Assembly: GCA_033980235.1 (NCBI GenBank)
Contig: CM067075.1
Coordinates: forward strand, 17,062,844-17,126,843
Source: Diadema setosum
Taxonomy: Eukaryota > Echinodermata > Echinoidea > Diadematoida > Diadematidae
Direction: 5' to 3'
DNA length: 64,000 nucleotides
Of the stretch, positions 47,762 through 60,159 are shown piece after piece (position 1 is the first letter of the stretch; every line of letters begins with the position of its first letter). Under the pieces are notes generated by a model. That model was not told the DNA's origin and did not search any database. It saw nothing but the letters and a program-made list of their open reading frames with translations. A program made the translations under genes and the position numbers.

Positions 47762-50700
47762 TATATCCAAAGGAAAAAAAAAAGTCGCGCACACACATCT
47801 AGACACACACTGCCCACACGCACTCCACGCACGTAAATACACCTGGACAGGCGTGCGTGCACAAAACAGAAACACACGACAGAGAAAATGAGGGAAAAAA
47901 TTCCTGAAGCATCTAAAGGTAAAGTTTACCATTGGGAGCAGACAGTGATTTCAAAAATGTTCAAGTTATCACATTGTTTGATGCATATGTGTAGGTCAGT
48001 TATATCACAAAACATTATACTATATAAACATTTCGCAGTAAAAGATAAAAAGAGATATCACTATTTTTCTCACTAAACCATGATACTGTAGACGGTTTAA
48101 TCTATGAACACTCTTTATATTGTTCACATTTTGTACATTTAACAATACTTGACATTGATTATCCTGATTAAGATTTTTACATTGGTTGTTTCTATCCCCT
48201 AACTCACATTTTAGAACTATTTTGAAGCACTAAAGCTGGGGTTTGTGTTTCATCTGCAAATTGTAAATAATGCCTTTAAGGTAGAGTGAAGTAGAACATA
48301 AATTATGTGGACATCAATTTGCACTGGCAGAGAAAACAAACACCGAAAACTAGGAATTAGGGAAGAGGCAAAATACCTGTTCAACCACCATGCCAAGCTC
48401 TACGAGTCAGTGTTATTTATTGATTTTTTTATTTTTTATTTATGCTGCCACCAGAATACTGTGAAAGAAGTAGATGTTTATGCTTACATGTAAATGTATA
48501 GTCGGGGAATTTGTTGCAATACAGTATGCAAAATATTCCAGAATGACGAACAGCAAGGAGAATGGTCTGTATGAATTTTCCTTTTTTATTTTGCATTTTA
48601 GGTGAAAATAAAAACACGTTTTGAACTCTTACCATGTATCCCACCCGGAGGTCAAGCAACAACACCGCGAACAAGAAACCACTCGCAGGCCTTTTCTCAA
48701 ACGTCGATGGTATATCTTCCTCGCGACAAATCTTGAAATAGAAGTGGCGTTGTTCTAAATTGAAGCATCTTCTTTCATCGCGACTGTTCGGCCCAGGCAC
48801 CTGGCTTGCCTTTCCCCTCCTCAGGGATCGGTGGGTGCAGAGATGCCAATTTTGAAGCACATGATTGTGTGACCTAAAGCGTTAAAAATGACGTAAACCC
48901 TGATTAAACAGCTGTCATCAACGCCAATTACGCGCTCTGCACTCTGGTGTATGGTCAAATTGTAAACACGGGCGTGAAAAGGAGTGAATATGGAGAGGGA
49001 GGTGGAGGAAGCAATGGAGCCAGAGAGGAATAGATTGAGAAAGCTTCCTAGAAGAGGAAAAAACATAGATAAAAACAAATCGATCAATCGAAGCTGGTGA
49101 GAGAGAACTGATAGACAAAGGGGACGAATGGTAGCAATATGAGTAAAAACCCAGTGAAGTTAGCCCATTCTTCTCTTTTCTAAATGACATGGCACAACCT
49201 TCGACTGAATCATTACACCTCATATTGGTCTTACAAGTCAAGCTAGTCATCTTGTGTCCGCTGTTAAAACGGCTTGCTTTACTTCATGTATACTTGACAT
49301 TTTTGCTTTACGTATACTGTTCAATTATCATACGGACCTCAGGAAGACAGAGTTAGACTGAACGAGAAGATCTCTGATAGACCTTCGAGAGTGAATAGAG
49401 TGAATACATTCAAATTAAATCAAAATCTAATCATTGTCTTAGCAAAGGGTTAAAGTATTTTCGTATCATAACTCATTGTTACGTATTGAAATAAATGTCG
49501 TTATTGTTGGGTTTGAAAACCTGGAAATAATTTTGAGTAATCTTTTATTGAGTAGAGAAGAAACTATTGATAACAAATTGCTGGCTGGAAAAAAAAAATA
49601 TTTACGGGCAGTATGAAGACATTAATATATTTTGAGTAAACACTCAAATGCTGTAACTATATGTGAGAATCAAAACAAACTCGGAGTAATGTCGATATTG
49701 TAAAGACGCCACCACATGAGAAAGAACATTTTGTTCCAATTGATAATTTCTGCTGAAGCTGTAACTGAATAGAATCACACAATTATGATGCACAGTAATA
49801 TTAAAGATGACATCCAACGTATGTTGGGTGTCATCTTGCAGCATTTCCAGCACATTAATGCAATATTGCTTTGAACATGGTTCAGATTTCTTTTTTTTTT
49901 AATTGCCTTACTTCCGTTCAGAAAGAGAAATGATATGATACTATTCATTTTTTACTCTTATCTAAAATGCTCAGTCTCCTAGAACCGTAGAAGGGTTGTA
50001 CACACTCAATGAGATGGTTTCCTGAATGTTCAAAATATATCACCATCATTTGGCAAGTAATGACATTTCAGGTCACTTCACTCCACGAACATGAGTATAG
50101 CTAATAGAGTCAATCACAGAGGCCAATAAAATTAACATGGGGTTGTTCAATATTCAAAAAGGCGTTTTAAATGACTCACTTTGAATTTTACTTGCCTAAA
50201 ATGACTAATTATGAGACAATGAATGAAGGACCTAGTTGGTTTTAAGAAAGGAAATATCTGGTGAAATATCTTACAAGTTTAAAAAGGAATACCTATAAGT
50301 ATCCATACTCTGACCTCTCATATCTTGCTTGTTTTTAGTGATTACACGATTATATATCAGTTCTGGACATTTTCTTCACAGGTATCGTAGGCACATAAGA
50401 CAATAGCAGATAATGTTCATTTTATCTTCTCTACAAATCTTAAGTTATAGTATGAGACCTCATGTAAAATTGTTAATTCTCACCGAGAAAAATACAACAC
50501 TAAAAAGGTCAACAAAACACGGAATGTAACGCATGTTGAGTTGAGAAGAACTTGCGATCGTTTGGAACGTGCATTATACATAGCCAGTGTGGCAGATGCC
50601 AAAAAGATTGTTTAATTATTTGGTGCATGTCACAATTATGTTGCTTGGGCACAAAGTGAAGAGGTGGTGGTTTTAGGAAATATATTTTTGTAACAGATCG

Positions 50701-51467
50701 ATCTTAATTCACTCGAAAAAAAAAAAAGTCATGTCTACATGAGAAAAACTGGCTGTTTGGCAGTCCTACGTTTTGGTTAATCAAGCAAGGGCAATCTAAG
50801 AAGGGCATTACCGCTTTACAGTAGGACCAAATGTTCATTAATGCTAATTAACAAAATCAGCGAACTTTGGAATTGCCTAGGTTGATCGCACAAAATATCA
50901 AATCACACTTGTCAATAATGTAGAAAGAGGCAATCGAAATTCAATTTTATTTCATTTCTGAATAGAAGTCTATATATTGACATCTTTTTATTTCTTCCTG
51001 TCGAACGGGGGAGGGGTGGTGAGGGGGTTGATCACATGTTCTTAAACCTCCCCCAGTGCTCTTTATGATAGGGAACTTGAAGGCAGCAAAAACTTATTGG
51101 AAATGGCGTATCAATAATATCCGTTATACAGCAATGATTACCATGCATGACCACAATAATCATGCTGGTAAAGCAATAAACATCATTAGTTATTCAAATT
51201 GTTTATCATTTGGAGACCCTATGAATCAAGGAAGACATAGTAGAGAGGAAGAAAGGGTATCCTAATTTCACTGACATCTGTCATCTAGGCTACTTCCGAA
51301 TCTTAATAAGCCAGCTGAAAGCGTATGATTCATATATTAAGCCAGCTGCAAACAACATAAATTCTTCCGTGGTACTATTGCCTTGAATGGCGTCTTGCGT
51401 AAAATAAAAAGGAAAAACACCCCTAAATGCAGCTTTGGTGAGAAATTCGAAGAAACAATGGTTTATC

Positions 51468-51510
<43 letters not shown>

Positions 51511-51599
51511 TTGTGTGATTGTGAGAAAGCTTCCCCCATCTGGCAAAATGTCGTACATTTATATTATAACCCATGAAAAAAGATGATTAGGGCTTTAAT
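47762..51599. other. Non-coding DNA, no gene recognised
   Basis: A short hairpin lies at 49804-49837 (15-base arms with one G/T mismatch and a 4-base loop) and a (TG)n run at about 51469-51509. The open frames at 48429-49250 show no family resemblance. Confidence 0.5.
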
Positions 51600-52118
51600 T
51601 TATCCAATTTTTATAAATTGTTTGGGATTCCTGGTGACAAATTGTCAACCTTTTTATTTTTTGTGTTGAGGTATAACATTTTTACATGTAAATTTAGAAA
51701 TATTTCTCCAAACTTCATAGCTTTTAAATCCTTTTTGAAAACAATTAAAGAAACTGAATACTTTATTGCTAAAATTAGAAACAAGTCTTCTGTTCATTTG
51801 AGAAAATGGAAATTTGACCTGTAAGCCTTTCGGTTTCCTGGTACTACCCTGTAATACCAAGCTTATATGATGTTTTGAATGTTGTGAAACATCATCTCAA
51901 ACTGTTTTTTATCACGACCTTGTTGGTTATATTGCTTATTATATTGTCCTGAAAGACTCTAATTTTTATTTTCAATATTGTACCTTTTTCCCTTTTTTGA
52001 CTATTTCCCCCCTTTTTAACAGTATTATTAATGAATATTGTGATTTCGAATCGTATTTATTTTGTTATGTATGCCGTTATAAAACTAAAAAAAGACATTA
52101 CAAAAGAAAAAAAAATCC
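51600..52118 (+). mobile_element. L1-like LINE, extreme 3' end
   Basis: The frame at about 51618-51824 contains FVLRYNIFTCKFRNISPNF, AFKSFLKTIKETEYF and IAKIRNK. This matches the C-terminal pattern of L1/Tx1-type ORF2 proteins (a K/RYYIYxCK-like motif followed by xPxFxxFxxxL). A stop, an AT-rich 3' UTR and an A-rich end (AAAAGAAAAAAAAATCC at about 52101-52118) follow. Everything upstream of the last 65 codons or so is missing, typical of 5'-truncated insertions. Confidence 0.6.
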
Positions 52119-53797
52119 ATGGCCTATATAGCCGAAATTTCAGGAGCTACTCTGGGTATTTGTTGGGATGACACTTGGGAAAATTCGCTTCGAGGAAACA
52201 GACGAGAATAGCTGGAAAACTTTCGATAGAAAATTGCTAAGGCTGATCGAGCAATAGACGTGCACAAAGCAGAAGTAAATACAACTTCACACAACACAGG
52301 GTGACGAAACAAAATGTTACTCTCTTGAATAAGAGGAACCTAGAAGTAAAGACTGATCATTCAGAAAATATGAAAACAATAAATCAATTTCTTTTGCTAT
52401 TTGTTGACAACTGTGAAATAAAAGTAGTTTGGAAATAGCATCAGATTTAATACACGAAGTCTGTCAAAAGTATTAGTTTGCATTGATTAAAATTTGTATT
52501 GCTATGTAACAAGCTCTGACAAATATGACAAATCTCACCTGGATAAATTTTTTCTCTCTCCCTGATCTTGTGTAAGTCTGAATTTTGTAAATAAACAAAC
52601 AAAAAATCTTGAGTAAAATACCACTGCACCAGAAGGCGATGACTGTGGGAGCTACGTTGCATCCTATTCAAGGGGATGGAGATACAAAACATAATTATAT
52701 CTGAATTGGATTACATTTCAACATAAATCACTTAGACTGTACATGAGATTAAAGAGAATCTTGGAATATATTTTGAAAGATATAAGCTTGGACCTCTATA
52801 TAAAGTTTTAGGAAAAAGAAATGTTGCTCTTCAGGATCTAAGAACTTCTTATGAAGTCATGAGCTAAAATGACATTAACAATGTACTCCAAATACGAGAA
52901 AGCAAATCCCATTAAGTGACTTGTCGATTTTTCGTGTAGAAGCTTAGGAAGTAGAGTGATGCAAGACAAGTCTTGTAATTGTTTACAGCTTTATAGCTTC
53001 ATTAAAATTTTTAAAAGTGTGGGTTCGTGATATTTGAGGTAAACTGCAGACTATAATCAAATGGATAGATTTTGACAGCGTAGAATGACTAACAATGAAT
53101 ACTAACGCCATTTAAAAATTTGTGCCACGCATTGTAATTTGCCTACGCAGTCTTAGGCTGGATTTGTGTTCCATGAATATCACCGACGAGCATCCATTAG
53201 ACTTAACAAAAAACACGTGTAAGTGTGGGTGATAGTGCAGTTGACAGTCTGTAAGACAAAGTATCTATATAATTGAAGTGAAAAGGAAAGAATGTCAGGT
53301 TCACATTAAATTATTCGACCATAGAAACCGAGTTCAGATTTAAAGCGTTTTGTCTGTTTCATCAGTCTCGTTAAAATTAAGCACATGTAATCTTTCTCTG
53401 AAACAAGAAATCTGGAAAAGACATTCCTGCAAATATAACACGCTTCTATATATAACTACCATGGATGTCGATAAATCTCTTTCATTTTGATAATCTGTCA
53501 AGTTGTAGTCTTCAAAAAAAAAAAACCTAAACATATAATGACTTCATAAAACTTGTGGTTAACTCATTAGGCACCTATCTTTGATCATAAATTCCTTGAA
53601 ACTTCACCAGCGATGGGTAGATTGGCAAGGAAACATGTACCCAAGTCATCACTTGGTTGTAAGATACAAAAGAACAAAGGACTACAATGAGATGAATACG
53701 TAACAGTAGGATAGATATAACCATTGCTTTGTGCGAAATGTAACAGTACCAGTTACAAGGGAGAGTAAGTTTGCAGAGAATTATTTCAGTCTCAGTC
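52119..53797. other. Non-coding DNA, no gene recognised
   Basis: AT-rich with short chance open frames only. Confidence 0.5.
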
Positions 53798-54391
53798 TTA
53801 AGTCCTTTTTAAACTTGTGTTTCTTAACCCCGTACTTCCTCTGACCCACTGCAGGACTATCGTTAGTCCCGTACCATTTTTTTTTCAGGTTTTTACACTC
53901 GCCAATAAATCCCGTACTTAGCTCTTGTCCTGGGCTAAGGAGAAAAGTGACCTTTTTACACTCGTATTTTTAAGTCCCGTACTTTCCAAACCACATGAAT
54001 ATTCATGATTACGCTGTGCACTGTACAAGTACACGCACGCACCGGCAACACTTGATTACCTCGTGTCTGATTGGTCAGTGGGGGGTCGGACTTCGTCTCC
54101 GTCGCTTAGCCCCGGATTATTTTTTCGTTCTGTTTACACTCGCTTGCTTGGCACCGCAATTGCGGGGTTAGCACCGCAATTGCAGTGCTAACCCTGCTAT
54201 TTTGCAGGGCCAGATAGTACGGGATTATCGGTGGGGCTAGCCCACTTTGGCAAAAACAAGTATAAACAGAAAGTGGGCTAAGGAAAGTCCGGTACCAACG
54301 GTGGGGCTAAGCCCCCCCCCCCCCCCCCTTAGCCCCACCGTTAATTGGTACGGGACTAAGCAAAAGTTTGCAAGTGTTAAAAGCCCTTTAA
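53798..54391. mobile_element. MITE flanked by TTAA, with internal subrepeats
   Basis: TTAA at 53798-53801 and 54388-54391 bracket ends that are imperfect inverted repeats: GTCCTTTTTAAACTTGTG at the left, and AGGGCTTTTAACACTTG read inward on the minus strand at the right. Inside are three TTTACACTCG words, repeated AGTCCCGTAC, two CACCGCAATTGC boxes and a G/C palindrome around an 18-base C-run at about 54311-54328. Flanking TTAA is the piggyBac signature, but TTAA can also occur by chance. No ORF. Confidence 0.6.
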
Positions 54392-55349
54392 TGAAACCAG
54401 TATTTACGTAAAAAGGATGTTATACTTAATTTCAAACAAATTGATTCAAATTCAAGCAAATAAATTAATACGTTCACGTATGCGTGTGTGTGTGTGTTTG
54501 TGAGTGTATAAGAGTGTCAAAGTGTTCCAGTTTTTCGTTGTATTTGTATGTGTAGGTGTGGGTGAGAGTGTAATTGATGTGTAGTATGTGTGAGTGTGTT
54601 TAGCGTTGCTGTGTGTAATAATGTTTGTCTGGTACAGTGTGTACCACTTCTCCATCCAGCTTTTTGGACTACAATGAGGATTTTAGATGTGATTATTATT
54701 TTCAGACATATCTAACATATCTGACTGAGAGCAGTGACATCGATCATTTAAGGAACCCTGAAATCATGTACATGTGTGGTCGATTCCTGGAAAAAAAAAA
54801 ATGATGCGATACGTAAAGTGTATCTCCCTGCGCACGACGTGTCAGTCTGACCCTTGCAGAGAATTACCGCCTCCTTGATTGGTGGAGAGTGTAGGGGACT
54901 GAAATAGGAGACGACGGCACTCATTGAATGATATTGAACGTCGTAAACATGCTGATACTCGCTTGGAGGTGAGAGGAAATGAGAGTACACGTTATGTTAC
55001 CACCTTATCAAAGAGAAGGGAGCTTTTATGAAACCGTACACTTGGATTTGAAGGGTAAACACGTCAGTGAGGTTGAAAACTATCGTGTGTTATGATTTAG
55101 CACGACACAAGACTCAGAAATTTTTATGCCGATAAGGCAAAAGAAAAGGGGGAGAAGGAAAAAGTGGAGGGAATGTCGAAAAGACCGAGTTTGTAAGAAA
55201 GTGAATAGAGCAGTAGTAGGAAACAAACGTAATGAGAGGAGAGGATTGATCGAATATGAAAGAAAAAGTAAGAAGAAAGAGGAATTAATGAACAGAGGAA
55301 AGTGCAATGTACAGAAAACAAACAGAGAAAGCGTGGACTAGGGTAGACA

Positions 55350-55395
<46 letters not shown>

Positions 55396-55449
55396 CTATA
55401 TAAATTCATATTCCCAAAAATGGAGGTGGGGGTGGGAATAGTCAGATTA
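54392..55449. other. Non-coding DNA with (TG)n runs
   Basis: TG-rich tract at about 54482-54500 and a longer (TG)n at about 55351-55393. A purine-rich frame at 55126-55341 is compositional. Confidence 0.6.
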
Positions 55450-55701
55450 TCACATGATAGCATTCATAACCTCCTTGAAATAGACGTTGATAAAAGCAGG
55501 GGTTGCAGCGATGATGTGTGCATCAGGTGAGTAGTGGGTTTCAAGAAAGTCGGCAGACCGGGGCAAGAAATAATGAAATGAACTGCATTGAGCGAACTGC
55601 ACATATGCACTACAAAGAGCGCCAAGTGCCAACTGGGATAATATCCGTTCAAAGCCAAGTCGCAGCTCCCCCATGGTAGGACAACAAGCGAAGATGTCAC
55701 C
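55450..55701 (-). CDS. Unrecognised ORF, possible terminal exon
   Basis: The minus-strand frame is open from just after a TAG at 55702-55704 to a stop at 55450. It reads GDIFACCPTMGELRLGFER, then about 60 residues ending KEVMNAIM. Base composition is more even than the surroundings and the residue mix is protein-like rather than simple-repeat-like. The bases before it, GTGGCTAG, could be a weak splice acceptor. I recognise no family. An internal Met (55674) would allow a 74-residue product. It could be the last exon of a host gene, a transposon fragment, or chance. Confidence 0.25.
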   Translation of the reverse strand, partial: GDIFACCPTMGELRLGFERILSQLALGALCSAYVQFAQCSSFHYFLPRSADFLETHYSPDAHIIAATPAFINVYFKEVMNAIM

Positions 55702-56086
55702 CTAGCCACGTACCCGTAAGCCAATATGACTAGATGAATATTGGCTTCAGATTCTATTGGCTCTGACCTATGGAGATTTCCCTAAATTCTTCGAGCTATC
55801 TCATTAAAGAGATCGGTGATCTTCACTTACGTTTATCTTGGGCTTGATTTCAACTCAACCAACGGCCAGAGCTGCAAAACCATACCACCGAGTTCCTTTG
55901 TAATGGACTTACTTTTCATCATTCTGTGAAAGAGGGATATTATCGGGGTAAGTTAAAAAGAGGATCATTGGCAGTCTACAGACTGTGATTGCTGCCAGAG
56001 ATCCTGTCGCGTAGTTAACTGTAGATACTTTTCCCCAATTATTGCTTTGCTGGTGTCATGGTAAGGGATACTTACACTTGTCCAGA

Positions 56087-56149
<63 letters not shown>

Positions 56150-58210
56150 TGTGTATGTGTGTTTATGTGTGTATGTAACCCAAGGCCACTTTAACCGAGC
56201 TTATGAGGAATGTAATGCTGAAGTCCAGCACTTCGAATGAGTGATATGATTTTGGGCTATCCCTATATTCTGCTGGTCTTTCCGACTCCAACATAATCCT
56301 TATTCTACGGGTTCTCTTCCGCCTTTATTCACAGTTTACATTTTATTTTCAATTTTCTGTTCCTTTCTCTCCCTTCCGCAGAAGCACATACTCTCACCTT
56401 TCCAGTATTTCATTTACTTCGTTATTCTCTCGTTCTTATTTGCACAATTTATGTCGTAGTCACCACACGGGACTCAATTTCATTATCACCCTTCTACACA
56501 TCCTCTCCCCCGTCTGTATCTTTTGTCACACCCACACACACGCACAAATACACATACAAGTTACTAAAAAACCTAAAAGACAGTGGATAAGTTGCGGAAA
56601 AGTCTGTGAATCAATTTGATTTTTTTTGGTGATAATTCATTCTTCTTGACATTTCTGCCAATCAATATGATATTTTGTAGGCAATATTCTAATTTCATGT
56701 GTGATACTGTTTTAAAAAGAATTACTCCAACCTGCCTTTCGTAGTCGACATTGATGCACTATTTTATCAGAACGTTTCTGATAGTAGTAGACAAAGGGTT
56801 ATCAGGTGTCATAGGGCGAATGATGTTTAATAAAGTTGTTAAAGGAAGTTTGTTTGTGAGCAATGTAGGGCCTACCGCTACATTGTTGGTGAAAGCATCC
56901 GAAGGAACTACCGCATATGTGGGAGGACTGCCCACTTGATTTCTATAGACCTCCTAGGAAAACAATTATTTGACTCTTTACACACTGATAAAAAACAGGT
57001 CGTCCACATAATATGTGCTATCTTATGTCAGAAGTGACTATGAAAATAGTAATTAGAGACTTCAGTCATTTGCTGTTCTGAACAAGATACGCATATCTCT
57101 TCTCCAGAAATCTGAAGAAAAACACGTCACGCAACAGAATCATATATGGTTATATTTCCCTTCCCTACATTACACTGTACTTTCATCCATAGATCAACAT
57201 AATACCCAATAAAATAACCACTGCCTCTAAATCGCCGGCAAACTGGCAAAAGCAAGCATTCACTGTTTTCATGCATTTTTTTTCTGCATTTGTTGTCTAA
57301 GAAAAAACAAAAGGATTCATGTTCTGCCTGGAAAAAGCTTTTCTAACCAACTTGAATTGTAAATGCATTTTCAAGTTGTATTCAATCAACAAATTGTATC
57401 ATGGCATCGTATTTGGGTGCAAAAATTTTGTATTTGACCGAGTATCATTGCATTCTATAGCTTGTCTCATGTGCTGAGTTTCAACACACAAACCTCCTAT
57501 TATAGACTTATGTCAATACCTATTAACGTCTCATCTTTGTACGAGACCTTTGTACGTTATCATGGCATCTCGGGAACTGGAAATCAAAAAAGTTGCTTCT
57601 ACTCGAAGTGGTGTGGTAAATGGCTTAAATTTCATAATGCTTATATCACTACACCGCTGTTATACTCGATATTTAAAGACGTTTACATGCAAGTTTTTTT
57701 ATTTTGTTTGTAATGGCATATCATTGTTTCAGAATCATGATGTATGATTACACGACTTACACAACTTCAACTTTATTCCTTTGAGTTGATTCGCAAGTAC
57801 TATCGGTGAACATTACTGAAATAACTTTTTTCTTGAATTCAGCCCAAGCACTTTTTTGGATATGCATTTGGAGAATTATGTCTTTATTAATTAGCATTAA
57901 TTTTGTTAACATTAATTTGCATTAAGGGTTGTTGTTATTAAGCTTTGCTCTCCAACCACACAGAGAGATAATAAAGTGTTTATTTTTATACACCTCAGTA
58001 AAGTGAGTGTAAATTCATTTGACAAACATGAAGAATTGAATGCGTATAATCTTTTATCAATAAAGGGTCAAAATAATGGCGTTGTCTACTATATTGTGAT
58101 CTTTGCGAAATACACAATATCAATGTTTGTTACCGATTTTAGTACAATACATATAATCTCCGCCAGTACAGTAACTATTGACTTTTTTCATTTCAATCTC
58201 TGATATGCAG
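55702..58210. other. Upstream region of the GPCR exon, no gene recognised
   Basis: Contains (TG)n at 56089-56149 and a pyrimidine-rich stretch at about 56270-56530. No upstream exon or promoter for the receptor could be identified. Confidence 0.5.
58200..58210 (+). promoter_or_regulatory. Candidate splice acceptor before the GPCR exon
   Basis: A pyrimidine-rich tract (58178-58200) ends in TGATATGCAG followed by GGATCTCC. If used, the receptor's first coding exon begins at 58211 with about 178 bases of 5' UTR. An in-frame TAG three codons before the ATG would then close the leader. Unproven; transcription might instead start inside this region. Confidence 0.35.
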
Positions 58211-58388
58211 GGATCTCCGCCCATCCTTGAAGAAGAACGACGTGTAACAGAATCATGTGGATTTAGATTGAGCATCGTTGACGATTTGAACCCTATCAGA
58301 AAGAAAACCATTCCTTCATCTGATTCATGGCCAACCGTTGCATCGGGTGTTAGAGCTTGTGGAAAGGGCTTCATTGGGATAGCTTAAC

Positions 58389-58739
58389 ATGGATCAATAC
58401 CAGGATGACGACCTTTTTCAAAATTACGACGAGAACTCTTCTTCATATTACTCAATGGGGGGACCCTACGGCAGGGATTCTCAGCAAGTGTATAGTTGGT
58501 TGGTGCCAACTATTTTTAGCGTCATCACACTGGCAGGATTAGCGGGAAACTTTGTGGTTATTTACACCATATACTGTCACAGCAAAACCAGAACAGTAAC
58601 GAGTTATTACATTCTTAATTTGGCATTTACTGACATCGCGTTTTTGTTGTGCTGCGCACCTTTCACAGCATCTGTCTACGCCACACCTACGTGGTTATTC
58701 GGACGATTTATGTGTAAATTTGTCTTCTACATGATGCAG
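58389..58739 (+). CDS. Kisspeptin-receptor-like GPCR, first coding exon (partial gene)
   Basis: 117 codons. Residues 1-36 form an acidic extracellular N-terminus with an N-glycosylation sequon at N16. TM1 is about 37-62 with G53-N54. TM2 is about 72-96, with the conserved Asp D82 in LNLAFTDIAFLL. Extracellular loop 1 has W102, and FMCKF puts the disulfide Cys (C109) at the start of TM3. The wording WLVP, RTVTSYYILNLA, FLLCCAPFTA and FMCKFVFYMMQ closely follows vertebrate KISS1R/GPR54 and is less like galanin or allatostatin-A receptors. The exon ends CAG/GTGAGT at 58739/58740 in phase 0, the point where, as I recall, vertebrate KISS1R is also split. The ATG has a good context (AACATGG) and an in-frame stop just upstream. 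Expected function is a Gq-coupled peptide receptor in the plasma membrane. Later exons were not found. Confidence 0.85.
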
Positions 58740-58745
58740 GTGAGT
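58740..58745 (+). promoter_or_regulatory. Splice donor GTGAGT
   Basis: CAG/GTGAGT is a near-consensus eukaryotic 5' splice site directly after the receptor's FYMMQ codons. Confidence 0.85.
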
Positions 58746-59857
58746 TAAGTTATAAATTATCAAATCAATTTATGCAATGATTGTCTAACATACCTTGGCT
58801 AGTCTCATCACCTGTTCGAGAAAAACTTTGACAACAGTGGTTACATATGTGCAGAATTGTTCGAATTCATTCCCCCCCCCCCCCACAATTCAAGATTAGG
58901 GTAACTTTGAAGTTTTACGGCGTCTGCTTCCAAGAACTATGACTGTTGATACCATTGTTATCACTATCATTGCAATTACCATTATTGACTGTATTCAGAA
59001 TTTCATTTGGAATTTCAATTTGAATCCACCGGTGCAACAATGATATCGTCTGATTTCAACTGAGATGAACCTTATAAAATCTGCCTGAGCGAGGAAAGTA
59101 GACCCACGTGACCGTGATCTATAGACCAAGCTGTGCTCCCATACAGCTTGGTTCATGAATGTGAATCATTGTACTTGCCTAGAAAGTAATACGTTAACGA
59201 TTGAAAAAATGGCGCCCGGACGCTGAAAGGATTAATCGACCGAGTCTAGGAACCTGGGATAAACAAATAGACGGCCTGGCAAACATGATAATCTGGTTCT
59301 TCAAAGAGGAGCGGCGACACCGTTTCTATCCGCTGAGGACATGGATTTTTTTTTTTTCAGTTTATAATGCCACAAGACATTTGAAATTAGTAGTACATGA
59401 AGAATAGTTTTGTCACTGTTGTCCTTGTAGCTTATGTGAGTGACATAATAGCAATACCCTGCAAATAATTGCATTATGAAACAACGGGTATATAGAGTTG
59501 ATTTAGTGAGGGTGGCAGCGAACGCAATTCGGGATTTTAACTTATAATCCTCTTCATGGTATGCGGTGATCAATTTCATCATTGACAACTTTGAAAAATT
59601 TTCTAGCCTCCTTCGTTTTAAACGTAAAAGATTCTTGCCACACTATTGGCAAACGGTATACATTCATACTTACACAAGCACTTGATCTACACAAAAAGCT
59701 CATCGTAACATTGTCCTTTTGAAAAGAACCCAGATATTTAGACTTGGTACAATAACGTAAAGAAACTATTACTCTAAATACATGAAAGTACTTGATTACG
59801 TAGGATTTAATCGAGTAGGACCTAATATCATGATGTACCTTAAGTTATTTTTAACTT
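58746..59857. other. Presumed intron of the GPCR gene
   Basis: No second receptor exon recognised. Contains a C-run at about 58871-58884 and a perfect 10-base-arm hairpin at 59125-59152 (ACCAAGCTGT / ACAGCTTGGT, 8-base loop). Confidence 0.6.
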
Positions 59858-60159
59858 TCTTTTTATTTCTTTTTATTTATTTATTTCCATTCACAGGGTG
59901 GATAGCCCATTCAGTACAACACTGATTTCCAAAGGGGTTCATGTGAAAATACAATGGTGTACAGGGTAAAACAACAAACGCAAATTACATAAACAACTAT
60001 ATACAACAAAGCAAACAAGAATAAAAGTATGCTCAACATAATAAATACATGTATACTTGTTTACTTCAAAAGCATGGAAAGTGTCCCTAGATAAATTAAA
60101 TTCTAAACCAGAGTATGCAAATAATAATTCATGATATAAATATCAATCAATGTATAGGC
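59858..60159 (-). mobile_element. 3' UTR and tail of a CR1-like LINE
   Basis: On the minus strand it contains TTTTACCCTGTACACCATTG, CCCCTTTGGAAATCAGTGTT, GTACTGAATGGGCTATCCAC and CCTGTGAATGGAAATAAATA, then A-rich TAAATAAA repeats. This is a familiar CR1-type 3' end. It lies on the same strand as the RT remnant at 61267-62640 and is separated from it by a foldback element, so both probably belong to one interrupted copy. Confidence 0.65.

Noticed and set aside
48429..49250. Three overlapping minus-strand ORFs of 88-143 residues
   Set aside because: Mutually overlapping frames without motifs. No splice or family evidence.
55126..55341. Lys/Arg-rich 71-residue ORF resembling a nuclear protein
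   Set aside because: It arises from a purine-rich strand and the opposite strand gives equally long frames.
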